Shown here: one piece after another, positions 20,806 through 31,594 of the stretch | Position numbering within the stretch: position 1 is the stretch's first letter | Layout of the letters: each line of letters starts with the position of its first letter | From: Brachypterus glaber | Lineage: Eukaryota > Arthropoda > Insecta > Coleoptera > Kateretidae | Length of the DNA stretch: 64,000 bases | Direction: 5' to 3' | Assembly (NCBI GenBank): GCA_958510825.1 | Contig: OY294048.1 | Location: 35,739,026-35,803,025, forward strand | Notes under the pieces: generated by a model | What the model was told of the DNA's origin: nothing | Seen by the model: only the letters and a program-made list of their open reading frames with translations | Databases searched by the model: none | Made by a program: the position numbers and the translations under genes

Positions 20806-23514
20806 TTTATTTATTTCATTTATTCATTTATTTCCAACAGGACAAGCCCAATTACAGGAAAATATATAATCTAACATAATATATAAACTAGAAGAATTAA
20901 AAATCTACTATATATACCATATAATACATAATAATATAATATATAAATATATGAGTGAGAGAATCAATTATTGATTCTAATTGAGTTAGGAAGTATTTCC
21001 TTTACACTATTTTTAAAAGAAGGCAGTTTCAATGCGTGGATATCAATATTATTTAGGTAAACATTAAAAGTAGATAAACATGCCATTATAGGACAATTTT
21101 GATGTGCATTAGTTCTTGAGCGGTTAATAAAGAAAGTTAATGAATTTCTTGTGTTTGAAGGTACAAGAAACGTTATACGTTCAAGCAAAAATGGACAGTC
21201 AATTAAAAAATTAACTAATTTGTATAAGAAAACTGTTTGAGCTAGCATTCTTCTCTTAATAAGTGTATTAAAACTAAACAACATTAATGAAGCGTTGTAA
21301 GATATATCAAAAGTACCCTTTTCCTTAAAATTTTTATATCTGAGAAATTTGCTTTGAACTTTTTCTAATGTTTGAGCATGAGAATTATAATATGGGTTCC
21401 ATACAATACTAGCATATTCAAGTTTTGTTCTCACAAAAGCGTTGTACAATATATCTAACGTTTGTGTATTTTGAAAATGAAGAGAATTTCTGAATATGAA
21501 ACCTAAGATTTTGTAAGCGTTTCTAACAATTAATTCAATATGCTCATCGAAGAACAGTTTGCTAGTGAACAATACTCCAAGGTCTACAAAGCTATTGACA
21601 CGGATAAGATCATTGTCATACATAGAATAATTGTACACAACTTTATTGTGTTTTCTTGAATACGTCATGACTTGACATTTACTGACATTAAAATCTAATT
21701 TATTTTCCACTGACCATTGACAAATGTTATCGATATCGTTTTGAAGTTCTAAGCAATCAAGTTCTGTTTTTATTATTTTGAAAATTTTCAGATCATCTGC
21801 AAATTTAAGAAAAAGTGACCATCGAATACATTTTTTAATACTATCAAAGAATAATATAAACAACAGCGGACCCAGGATACTACCCTGGGGTACTCCTGAG
21901 AGCGCAAAAAATATTTTGGAAAAAAAACCGTTATAAAAAACAAATTGACCTCTGTCTTTAAGGTATGATTCGAGTAACTTTAACAATTTGTCACAAAAAC
22001 CCAACCTGGCTAAAACCCTGATCAACACATCATGAGGGACCGTATCAAAGGCCTTCGTGAGGTCCGTGTAGATAACATCTACCTGATAGAACCTCTCCAA
22101 AGCCTCTGACGTGAACTGAGTAAAACAGGCCAGATTTGTTGCAGTTGACTTTTTGTTAACAAAACCGTGCTGAAAGTCAGAGATCAAAGAGTTCAAGTGA
22201 AAACGAATACGCTCATTTAAAATAATTTCAAAAATTTTGGAAAATGTGTTTAACAGGGATATTGGCCTATAATTTTTAATGTCTGATTTGGAACCTTTTT
22301 TGTGAATGGGTACAATTTTGGCAATTTTCCACAGTTTTGGAAATGAACCTTGATTGATGCAATTATTAAATATAATAGAGAGCGGTAACGAAAGTGATTC
22401 TGCACACCCTTTTACAATGAATGTAGGAATATTATCTGGCCCATAGGATTTTGTATTTTTTAGTTTTTTAATTGCCTCAAGTACATTTACAGCGGAAATA
22501 CGTCCAATATCGATTGTGGGTAAGCCATTATCGATACTAGAACCATCTGCACTATTATCAGAGTGTTTGTACACACTACCAAAAAAAGTTGCAAAAGCCT
22601 CAGCTATTTCTTGTCCTCCATTAAACACACTTTCATCTAATTTCATCTCATTAGGATACTGACAGGAACCCTTTTTGTTTTTAATGAAATTCCAAAAATT
22701 GTTACTGTCTTCTCCTATATTTTCTTCCGCCGATTTTATATAATTTATATGAGCATTTTTTATATCAATTTTTAACTGCTTCCTGATATCATTGTATTTA
22801 TTTTGGTAAAAACAAGTGTTATATTTTTGGGACAATTTCCTAAATTTATTTTTTTCTTTGATTTTATTGATTAAGTTTTTATTGTACCAGCAAGGAAATA
22901 TTTGTTTGCGCTTAATTTTTTTAGGAATACATACATCTAGCATGTTATAAAAAACGTCGTAAAATTCATTAACCAAAGTATCCACATTATTGACATCATT
23001 ATACATAAAATTCCAATCTATTGAAGTTATTAGCTCATGCATAAGTAAATAATTACCTTTTTTATAGTCATATTCCAGATTATTGCTAGGCATCGAGTTT
23101 TTTTGAATTTTTGTTCTAAAATGAATGTTTAATGATGGATGATGACTGTCCTCTTTTAACAACGGAATTGGTTCTCTCACTACATCACAATGTAAGTTAC
23201 TTATTGCTAAGTCTAAAAGTCTGTTTAAAGAATTTCTAACATTATTGTACTGCTTGACATTAAGTAGATCTAAGAAATTTAGATAAGTATTAATTTTATT
23301 AGAAATACTATTTGTATCATAATATAAATAAAGTTCCGATAGGTTGAAGTCTCCTACGATGAGTATATTACTATAAATAAAACTGAGGGAAGCGAGTTCA
23401 TCAAAAAGTGTCTCATAGTCCTTATCAGAAGCATCAGTAATATAGACACTTACTACATATAATACCGAAAGACCAAAGTTAATTTTTAAGCACAAAACCT
23501 CAGCTACGTTGACT
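20806..23514 (-). mobile_element. Non-LTR retrotransposon (LINE, Jockey/CR1-like), 5' end lost in gap
   Basis: A LINE on the minus strand containing a long ORF (next entry), followed by a 3' UTR that ends in TTGTCCTGTTGG and a tail of AAATAAATGAATAAATGAAA repeats (20806-20840). The tail is the usual 3' terminus of insect Jockey/CR1-type elements. The 5' part runs into the run of N at 23515, so its length and any ORF1 are unknown. Confidence 0.9.
20964..23514 (-). CDS. LINE ORF2: endonuclease (C-terminal part) and reverse transcriptase
   Basis: About 850 sequenced codons without a stop, entering from the gap. The first part is the end of an apurinic-type endonuclease domain with NILIVGDFNLS and a DSHHPSL motif (the SDH-type catalytic His region). 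A linker with CWYNKNLINKIKEKNKFRK follows. Then comes the reverse transcriptase: GPDNIPTFIVKGC, KIVPIHKKGSKSDIKNYRPI, DLTKAFDTVPHDVL, SGVPQGSILGPLLFILF and the catalytic FADDLKIF. The C-terminus has LEYASIVWNPYYNSH and LEKVQSKFLRY, typical of Jockey/CR1 ORF2. The frame is intact, so the copy is young and may have been active. The YADD box reads FADD, which is common in these clades. The stop is at 20964-20966. Confidence 0.93.
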
Positions 23515-23714
23515 NNNNNNNNNNNNNNNNNNNNNNNNNNNNNNNNNNNNNNNNNNNNNNNNNNNNNNNNNNNNNNNNNNNNNNNNNNNNNNNNNNNNNN
23601 NNNNNNNNNNNNNNNNNNNNNNNNNNNNNNNNNNNNNNNNNNNNNNNNNNNNNNNNNNNNNNNNNNNNNNNNNNNNNNNNNNNNNNNNNNNNNNNNNNNN
23701 NNNNNNNNNNNNNN
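23515..23714. other. Assembly gap of exactly 200 N
   Basis: Two hundred consecutive N. The round number indicates an arbitrary gap size inserted by a scaffolder, not a measured distance. A LINE ORF is cut at its left edge and a coding exon begins at its right edge, so each contig ends inside a feature. Confidence 0.97.
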
Positions 23715-23867
23715 AGCCTGGGACAAATGCCTGTCCCAATGGGGTATTTTATTGCTTTAATCAAAATAAGTTGATACCATCTAGTATGGTAAATGATGGT
23801 ATATGTGACTGTTGTGATGGATCTGATGAATGGGATAATAATACAAACTTTAAGCCTACTTTAAAAC
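23715..23867 (+). CDS. PRKCSH: Glucosidase II subunit beta, single N-terminal exon fragment
   Basis: The regulatory beta subunit of ER glucosidase II, which retains and presents the catalytic alpha subunit for trimming glucose from N-glycans. From the gap edge the plus strand reads [18 protein letters not shown], then [20 protein letters not shown] followed by W. This is the second LDL-receptor class A-like repeat of the conserved N-terminal domain, with the spaced cysteines and the acidic DGSDE calcium-binding loop. The first two bases (AG) fit the GAG of the preceding DE-P, so the exon continues into the gap. A possible donor is AAAAC|GTAAGG at 23868, but the last 10 codons do not resemble the family, so the 3' boundary is uncertain. 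No other exon of this gene (coiled coil, EF-hand or MRH domain) is seen downstream. It could be a pseudogene fragment or a gene broken by misassembly. Confidence 0.75.
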
Positions 23868-24668
23868 GTAAGGAAAATTTAAGAAATTATATTAAATTCC
23901 AGCTTAGTCAGAATTTTTATTATGTTCGCGATGACCGTGTTTTCGGTAAAACTACAACCCTATGGATTTTGCGGCCTATGGAAACTGCATTAGACCATGT
24001 ACCACCAGTGGCGCACGTCGGCCCTCAGACAAGTCGTCTATGTACCACCGGTGGCGCACGTCGTCGCTAACGTGTTATATTCCAACTGTCAGAGTTTTAC
24101 TTCAATTCCAACTTAAATTGACCTAAGTCAGAATTTTACCTCTCTCAACTTATATAATCATTACGTTTCCAGTGTATATGTACTAATCAGATATGTATCA
24201 TTAAAAACACACAAAAAAAAACTTGAAACACCCATTATTATCAATTTAAAATTCAATAGTTCACACGATTAATAACCATATCTATGGTTCACTTTAACTT
24301 GTACATAAAACATTAATATAAAAATACTCTAGGCACATCATAAAAGATGGAAAAACAAAAATACACAAGGCACATCATAAAAGATGGCGAATTCGATACA
24401 CTGAATTCAGGTGCCAAGAAGGCTACATCCGTCCCTTTCAAAGGCCACGCTGTAACTCAGAATTTTACCTAACTTTAAAACGAAATTCCTTAAAATCTTT
24501 ATTGCCAACCCTGTTAAAAAAACAAGTAGAGACCAGTAGGATCCAGTTTATTCTGATTTGTTGTCTACTGGTCTTTACTTTATTTCTTTTTTTTTAATAC
24601 GGAAACCAGGTTAGTTGGCTTTAAATAAAATTCTTAAAAAGTCGGAATTTAATTTAAATCTGACTTAC
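23868..24668. other. Non-coding region after the glucosidase exon
   Basis: Contains a tandem duplication of GTACCACCGGTGGCGCACGT-type units (23998-24066), a direct duplication of GGCACATCATAAAAGATGG (24331-24350 and 24369-24388), and scattered AAGTCAGAATTTTACC units related to the hairpin at 18889-19136. No exon recognised. Confidence 0.55.
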
Positions 24669-25289
24669 TTAACACTTTAACTGCCGTGTGGTGTTTTCGA
24701 CGCTCAACGGCCCCTCACTATGCGCCGTGTGTGACAAAATACATGGTATATTTAAAAAAAATTCATTCCCAGGCTGTGTGTATGAATTTGTCACGCAACG
24801 TAATAAATAACGAATAAGCATTGTGTGACAAAAAGTCACTCGCTTTTTTCATAACTTTTACTTAAATTTCAACTCAACCTCAATTAATTAGTTAATTTTA
24901 ACATTAAATAGTTTGTGGTAAAAAAGTTAAGATTAGAACTTTACATAAATTCCGACTTTATTTCAGAATTTTTTTTTAACTTTAAATCGGAATTTTACGA
25001 AATCATTGCCTCTAACTAGGCTTGTTGGTTTTAAGTAAAATTGTTACTTAAATTTAAGTAAAATTCTAACTTAATGTCTGAATTTCAGTAAAATTATGGA
25101 AAATAAAGGCGGAATTTAAGTTAAAGTTCGGAATAGGTCAAATTCCAAGTCGGAATTTAACACTTTAACTGCCGTGTGATGTGTTTTAGACGCACAACGG
25201 CCCCTCACTGTGCGTCGCGTGCGTCGATTTGCAACACAAGTAACGATACATTAAAACATTGCTTTTTGATGCACGCCTATATAATACAG

Positions 25290-25966
25290 CCTGTTCCAGA
25301 ACTCGCGTACCGAAATTTAAGAGGTGATTCTACATCCAAAAATATGAAAAAAAGTTTCTATAAAGGTTGGTCCGGAAATGAGCCCTAAGGGAGCTACGGC
25401 CCTTCGAAGATGACGTATTGAATGGGGAACAAAAAAAAGCACCAATAAAATTTTAATGCTGCAGGGTGATTCTTCATTTAAAACTGAGCAAAAAAGTATT
25501 ATACACCAAAACACCTAAATTTAATATTAAAGGAGTAATAGCCTTTTAAAAAGTAACGTTTTTGGTGGCACAAAATGTTACTTCCTCTTAATTGCATTTT
25601 TTTTTGATAACGGTTGCTTCTACAGTGTTACACTATATGATATTTTATAGAAAAGTTTGGGGCAAAAATGTTTTAAGCCTCATATATTTTGTCCGTCTGG
25701 GCACGCCTCTGGATAAATTAAAAAAATAAATTAACATAAACTTATTGCCCTTATTAATACTAGTATACATGCAAAAGCTCGCCGCTCTAGCTTAAACGGT
25801 ACCCGAGTTATTAATTAAAAACCTTATTTTTATTACAATTTTAAAGGGCCCTAGATCCCTTAGGGCTCATTTCCGGACCAACCTTTATAGGAACTTTTTT
25901 TATATTTTTGGATCTAGAATCACCTCTTAAATTTTGGCATGCCAGTTATGGATCACCCTGTATATT
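25290..25966. mobile_element. Long-TIR MITE (about 100 bp arms), intact copy
   Basis: The left arm (CCGAAATTTAAGAGGTGATT, CTACATCCAAAAATAT, GGTTGGTCCGGAAATGAGCC, CTAAGGGAGCTACG) is complementary to the right arm ending ATCACCTCTTAAATTTTGGC at 25945. The outer junctions carry CAGCCTGTT and GATCACCCTGTAT. It has no ORF. It is nested inside the TTAA element at 24673-26901. Confidence 0.8.
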
Positions 25967-26189
25967 ATTAATTTCTATATGTAGTTTTTAAGCCTTGGCG
26001 TAGCACTTCATATTCCCGTAATGGCTGACAATTTTACTTTTGTTTGGCATGGAAAAAAAATAATTACATCGGCACTTAGTGCTACTAAGAGTGCCGATGT
26101 ATTGAAATCTTCGCCGAAAAGTCAAAATCTTTGACCACGTTTTTTTCACATTTCTCGACGTTTTAGACCATTCTGAGTCGAAATCGGCA

Positions 26190-26745
26190 AAAAAAAAATT
26201 GCGTCCGTCTGTCTGTCTGGGTGTAAACTCTCGAACTCCATTTCTACATGAGATATCGACTTGCGGTTTTTTGCATATTGTTTCTTATCGTATTCCGAAG
26301 AGCTGATTAGATTTTGGGGGTACGGGGGTAAAAATAGGGTAAAACTCCTATTTTTAGCGTTTTTTGTTTATAATTAAGGCAATTATTATTGTATTTCGTT
26401 AATTTAGCACTTATATAAAAGATAATTTTAAATTGGTCAAAAAATGTCATAAACAACGTTTTCCTAAAACGCATTGTTTTCGAGATATTGGCGTTTAAAG
26501 CAGTAAAAGGTTTTTTTTAGCATATCTCACATATTTATAACCCGATTTCAAAAAAATATATTTTAAATAAAAGCTCTTTTTAACCCGTATAAAAAATGTT
26601 ATATACAGTTTTTTGCTAGAATATAATGTTTTAAAGATACAGAATTTAAAATCAAACAAAACAACTAGTTTGAAATTTGCAAACTAGATGGCTCTAGTGT
26701 ACAATAGTGCCGATGTTTTGACAGGGTGCTTGCAACGTTTTATCT
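26190..26745. repeat. Dispersed repeat family, copy 2 (first copy 12285-12845)
   Basis: Same order of landmarks as copy 1, with local differences: copy 1 has an extra AACGATTGTTACCCCCAATC-like insertion. The upstream part contains a GTCTGTCTGTCTG tract and CACATTTCTCGACGTTTTAG, shared with other repeats in the window. Confidence 0.85.
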
Positions 26746-27020
26746 AGTTTGTATATAATTTTAATCATTTTATTGCATTATTTGGTGGCTATTCAACTTG
26801 TTTTGTCATAAACCATTAATAAATTTACCAACAAGCTTTTTGGCGAAAAAAAAATGAATGAAATGGCAAAATTTCATAAAATTCGCGCGGCAGTTAAAGT
26901 GTTGAGTAAGATTATTTTTTAACTTAAGAATTTAGTAATAAAATATTATAATGACCCTTTCACGCTTCCATACCTAGACAACCTTAGGTTTAAACTGATC
27001 TGCAGATTTACATAAATAGA

Positions 27021-27239
27021 TATATACCGTGCGATTATAAAGTGCCGAACACTTTTTAATGCTAAACTGGCATTAGCGATGAGTAAAATGCAAGAAAGCT
27101 GTGTGCGTTTTACTGGCCACCGAGCTGTTGTACTAGCAATACATGAGCTTGTCGCGCACAACTCTAACAGAGGCTTGGCTTCAAACGAAGAGTATTTTCT
27201 TTTCAAACTGTTTGGCACTTTATAATCGCAATGTATATA
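27021..27239. mobile_element. 219 bp MITE with TATATAC ends
   Basis: The left end TATATACCGTGCGATTATAA plus AGTGCCGAACAC (27021-27052) faces its near complement at 27210-27239. The arms match over about 28 of 30 positions. A 105-codon open frame across it on the minus strand has no recognisable similarity and follows from the inverted repeat. Confidence 0.8.
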
Positions 27240-28324
27240 TAGAAAATAATTCAAAATGAACATAGATCGTTGAGGACGTTTTTGCTCTCACAGCTGTGGA
27301 GGCATCTGTCCCTTATCACGAACCCTCAATATTAGCACACATCCTCAATATTATTAAGAGATATTAGAATATGTTAACAACTCTTAATAATATTAAGGAT
27401 GTATTAAAAATAAACAAAGTTTAATCTATGCTTTAAATAGATTCTTAGATTAGAATCTTTTTTATACACCCCTGTAGAAAAGACTTTTAAAATTAATTAA
27501 AATCAAGTTTTTTTTTCAGAAAAAAAGAAAAAAACACATTTAAAATAAATTGTTCTTATTTTTAGGTGATATACAAATTAAACTAAATGCGTTTCAAATA
27601 CCATGTACAAACACCTGTAAAAGAAGAAATTTCAACTAGTTTTGTTCTTCATTCATGTTTATATTTATTAATAAAAAATATTTATATTTATTCGTTATTA
27701 TGAGCACCTGAAAGCAAATAGATGCAAATGCAATATTGCATGTGCATTGCAAGGATGATCCTTTTGAAACAATTTTATTTTAATTAGAAAAGAAAAAAGC
27801 ATTGATGTTTTGCAACAACAATATATTTATAACAAAAATTACGAATAATATACACAAGATTCTTGAATAAATCTAATTTCAGTAATATCATGGTTCATAA
27901 TAAATATTTTTAATTCAGTTGGTAGTTTAGTGTTTTTTAAGAGAATAATGAGAATTATAGTATATGACCCAATTCGGTTAATTATATCCATATACAATTG
28001 TATACTCAAGTATATACAACGAAACCACATGTATACATTATAATTGACCAAATTGGGTTTTTGAGAAAAATATATTAATAAAATAGTTAATTCTGTCCTT
28101 TATACTATGTATAAAATGCCATAAAATTTTATTTTTTCTAAATAAAATAAAAGGAACTGAGTAAAGGAATGAAAATTACGAAATAAGCTAAGTAATCTAA
28201 GGTCAGTCAGGAGGTGGGTCATTTAATTTAGTCCCTACTCCTAGAAAGGGATATTAAGTAGACTAGATGTTATTTCAGGAACCCTAATGTTACCCTGGTA
28301 GAAATCCCTAAAATACAACTTCAC

Positions 28325-28610
28325 GCAACGTTTGTTTTGCTATAATTTTTAGTGATTTTTAACGTTGTATAGTAATGTACATTGGTTATTTTTGTACAAA
28401 TAAATACGTTGATATCAACAGTATTTCAACATTAGATTTTAACGTTACATGTCAACGTTAAAATAAACAATATTCTAACAATAAATTTTCACAAAAATAC
28501 AACGTTATATTCTAACATTAAATTAAACAATAATATTAACGTTAAAATTTTAAGGTTACTTTTTTACTAAAATACAACGTTGATATCACAATAATTTGAT
28601 GTTTCGGCGG
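28325..28610. repeat. Tract rich in AACGTT motifs
   Basis: The palindromic hexamer AACGTT occurs about eight times in under 300 bp, often as TTTTAACGTTA or ACAACGTT, in otherwise AT-rich DNA. A smaller group of TCTAACGTTA motifs is at 39268-39335. It looks like a degenerate tandem array. Its function is unknown. Confidence 0.5.
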
Positions 28611-29583
28611 ACTTGGCAGATTTAATTACAGGTATTATATCTTACCGATACAAACGCAGTCGAAATAGATACAAATACAATAAAATAAGTAAAATAAATA
28701 TAAAAGGCGATAACTCGGATCTCTATTTGTGGACGAAATTGAAAGGAATTTGTTAGAATGGGCAAAAAATCCTTGGCCGCGGTTGGATTTGCAGGTTGGT
28801 GGATTTCTGCGGACTTGTGCCCCCTAAGCCAAAATATGAGATCTCTACATCATTTAATAAGGCAAGAAACGGGGTATGAAGTGTATGAATTTTGGTCAAT
28901 TTGTGTGACGTATTTTATAGACGACCCCTAATATTAGACATGTGTTTCTTTTAGCGAAGTAGAGTAAAAGTTAGAGGTGCTGTATCATTTAAAAAAAATA
29001 ACCTTGTAGATATTTATTAAATATATAAAAATTAAAAAAGCAACATTATAACTTTGGCTTAATAAACACTAAACTTCAAAAATTTAATTATAATTATTAA
29101 ATATAATAATTATTAAATATAATGGGCTAAAACATAATTAAAATGAAAGCAATACATAATATTATTATGATTTGTGTTGCTGATTGTTAGTAACTCACTA
29201 ATAGTGATGCATCTTGTTATGTATAGTTGAATATTGATGCCAGCAAAAGAACCCTTTCCCCTATTATAAGGGAAAGTATTCTATAATTATAATATAGGCC
29301 TATTTTCACTTTTGAAACCAAAAAATCCAACAAATCGTTTTTCGGAAAAGTTAACTTAAAAATAAAACTAGTTTTTACCCCCGCCTGTTACCAAAAACAA
29401 TCCGAGAACTTTTGATAAGGAACCTGATTCAAATTTAAAGTCTTTAGCTCAAAAAGTTCTTGAGTTATCGCGGTCAACAATTTTTCTGGACAGACAGATT
29501 TTTTTTTGCGGAAAAAGTCGAGAAGCCTAACGAAAGACTTTTTCATGCAAAGAGTTCCGCAAAAAAAATAATTAAAAAAATTC

Positions 29584-29649
29584 ATGGATTTTGGCTTAAA
29601 GTTATAAAGCTATTTAATAGCTTTATTATAACTTTAAGCCAAAATCCAT
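29584..29649. repeat. Near-perfect 66 bp palindrome
   Basis: ATGGATTTTGGCTTAAAGTT and its complement AACTTTAAGCCAAAATCCAT face each other with almost no loop; one arm has a two-base AT insertion. It lies inside a copy of the CTTTAGCTCAAA-type dispersed repeat. Confidence 0.85.
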
Positions 29650-30353
29650 TTAATATGAACAGAAATATATTAACTTTCTCTAAGGAATGTATTGCGTTAT
29701 TAATTTGGAAAATATATTCCTTATCCGAAATTCTCGTCTGGAATTCTTTTTGGTAAAAATCGGGGTGGGCTAAGCAAAGAGAGTAAAAAAAAAATTTTTC
29801 AAAAAAATATATATTAATTTTTTTTATATCATAGTTCATTATTGTGTTTTTATTGCTTAGTTACCAGCTACATAAAGTGCACTTAATGGCCAGCGCGGGC
29901 AACAAACAGTTTTGATTAACTTATTAATACAGCATCTCCCTAGCAACAATAGAGTTTATCAAATTGAATTTTTAGTTTTTTTTTTAATATTTATATTGTG
30001 GACGCAATAACCAACTAGTATGACATAAAAGTTTGTATGCACCGCGGATATTAATAGATGTGTATGCCCCCGGGCGACTTACAAACCCTCGGGCCAGAGG
30101 CCCTCAGGGCATAAACATCTACTTAATACCCTTGGTACATAAATAACTATTATGTACATACTTAGCCTACCTAATTACAAGGGAAAGTATTCTTTTGTTG
30201 GCAGCAATATTTTTTATTTTGTTCAGCTAGATTACTTTAATTTTTACAGAGCTTGATTGACTGTAAATGCTAACCATACTTTTGCACAGAGCCAGAGTGT
30301 GGTATTATAGTTAGGAATGTTTAAAACTGTATTTAACATATTAAAAAGGTATA

Positions 30354-31275
30354 CGGTAGTATCGCGATAATCGGAATGATATACTTTGTAGGGGAAAACG
30401 GGGGAATGGTGCACACCTAAGCAAAACTTGATCTGATTGACACCTTATGAATGAAAGAAAAAGAAGCCCTGCTTAAGAGACTACCAATGAGTATCATCAA
30501 AATTTAGGTAGCTTTTACCATAGCCACAAAAAAAATGCAAAAGTACAAAAGTGCATTTGCGCACAATTCCCCACCCTGCGAGGAAATGGTGCGCACCTGT
30601 TGGGGAATTATGCACAAAAGTAAAAAAGAAAATAATGCAAAAATATTTATTAAACACAAGATATTTATACAGGTTTTCAAAAACTAAATTAAAAAAAAAA
30701 GTTTTGGAATTTCTGATTGTTTAAAGAACGTTTTAAAACTGTTTTAAATCGAGTTTTTTATAAATATCTTGTATGCTACTTTTTAGTTATACGTAACGTA
30801 ATTATTAGAAGGGTTTTAACTTCAAAAACTTGTTTTTTATTTAATTTTATTACTATTTAATTGAATGAGGGGGCACGCGCATCATTACCCCATCATGAAC
30901 TTAAAAATAAAACAAAAACTATTTAATTTAACAACATTGCATGGATAAATGAAAATGACCATATCCTTCAAGAATATATTTATTTAAGAATAATTGGTTA
31001 AGAATTATAAACTTACCATCCTATTTCGTACACGTGCAAAATAATAACGAATATCGATTTAGACATATTCAAATATTGTAAACAAGTGTCATGTGTCAGT
31101 CGCCGTTCTTGGCGCTAGCGAATTGCTAGACAAGCCCCTCAAGCATGGACGCCAGATATGTTTGGATGCTCTCAGAATACCGCGTAATATGAATTTTCGC
31201 TTGAGCGCACAGTTACCTACTGCGCACGGTTACCTTGCTTTCCCCTACATTATTCGGATTATCGGGACACTACTG
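30354..31275. mobile_element. Pogo/Tigger-like non-autonomous element with TA duplication
   Basis: The right end, read inward, is CAGTAGTGTCCCGATAATCC. The left end is the diverged CGGTAGTATCGCGATAATCG. Both continue into a GTAGGGGAAA block (TTTGTAGGGGAAAAC at the left, complement GCTTTCCCCTACATTATT at the right). TA flanks both sides (30352-30353 and 31276-31277). The CAGT start with a GATAATCCGA core is typical of pogo-type TIRs. The 922 bp interior carries no transposase. A 122-codon plus-strand frame overlapping the right end is uninformative. Confidence 0.7.
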
Positions 31276-31499
31276 TATAGTCTGCCACACGGTAAGAAAG
31301 CTACGACGAAAGGGGAATGTATCACGAAACGGGCATCGTGCTCTCTTCTTTACGTCATAAGCGTCATAAGGCGTGCGTGCGTGCAAGTGAGAGGCACACA
31401 CATTCCTCACATATTTTCCATAGCCACACATCCGTGTATCAAAAAATATTATAGTTTTTAAGTTATTCGGTTCTGGTTAATAGTGATGTGATAATGATT

Positions 31500-31505
31500 T
31501 TTATT
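31500..31505 (-). terminator. Poly(A) signal of the C2orf69-like gene
   Basis: AATAAA on the minus strand about 90 bases after the stop codon at 31595. Confidence 0.45.
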
Positions 31506-31594
31506 CTGCCAGATATAAAAGAAGTTAAATCATTAATTTATCATTGCCTTCATTTTAATAAATGTTCGGTAATCTTAATAAGTCAAATAAATAA

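Larger units (their letters stand above)
24673..26901. mobile_element. TTAA-type (piggyBac-like) non-autonomous element, composite
   Basis: The left end CACTTTAACTGCCGTGTG follows TTAA (24669-24672). The right end CGGCAGTTAAAGTG (26888-26901) is followed by TTGA, a likely decayed TTAA. A second left end with the same CACTTTAACTGCCGTGTG after TTAA occurs at 25161, so either two copies are stacked or the end was duplicated. The interior holds two unrelated repeats (25290-25966 and 26190-26745) and no transposase. Assignment to piggyBac rests on the TTAA and the end sequence only. Confidence 0.6.
27240..30353. other. Intergenic region, AT-rich, no gene recognised
   Basis: Holds an AACGTT-rich tract (28325-28610) and a near-perfect palindrome (29584-29649), both listed separately. 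A partial copy related to the MITE at 19136-19335 is at 28830-28925. No exon or RNA gene is recognised. Confidence 0.5.

Noticed and set aside
23500..23764. Open frames running through the N gap on both strands
   Set aside because: They exist only because N codons are not read as stops; apart from the LINE and glucosidase ends there is no sequence support.
26946..27263. 105-codon minus-strand frame
   Set aside because: It spans a MITE with facing ends and shows no known motif; codon content looks like translated non-coding DNA.
31093..31461. 122-codon plus-strand frame starting MSVAVLGASELLDK
   Set aside because: It runs through the pogo-like terminus and a duplicated motif; no homology or splice context supports a gene.
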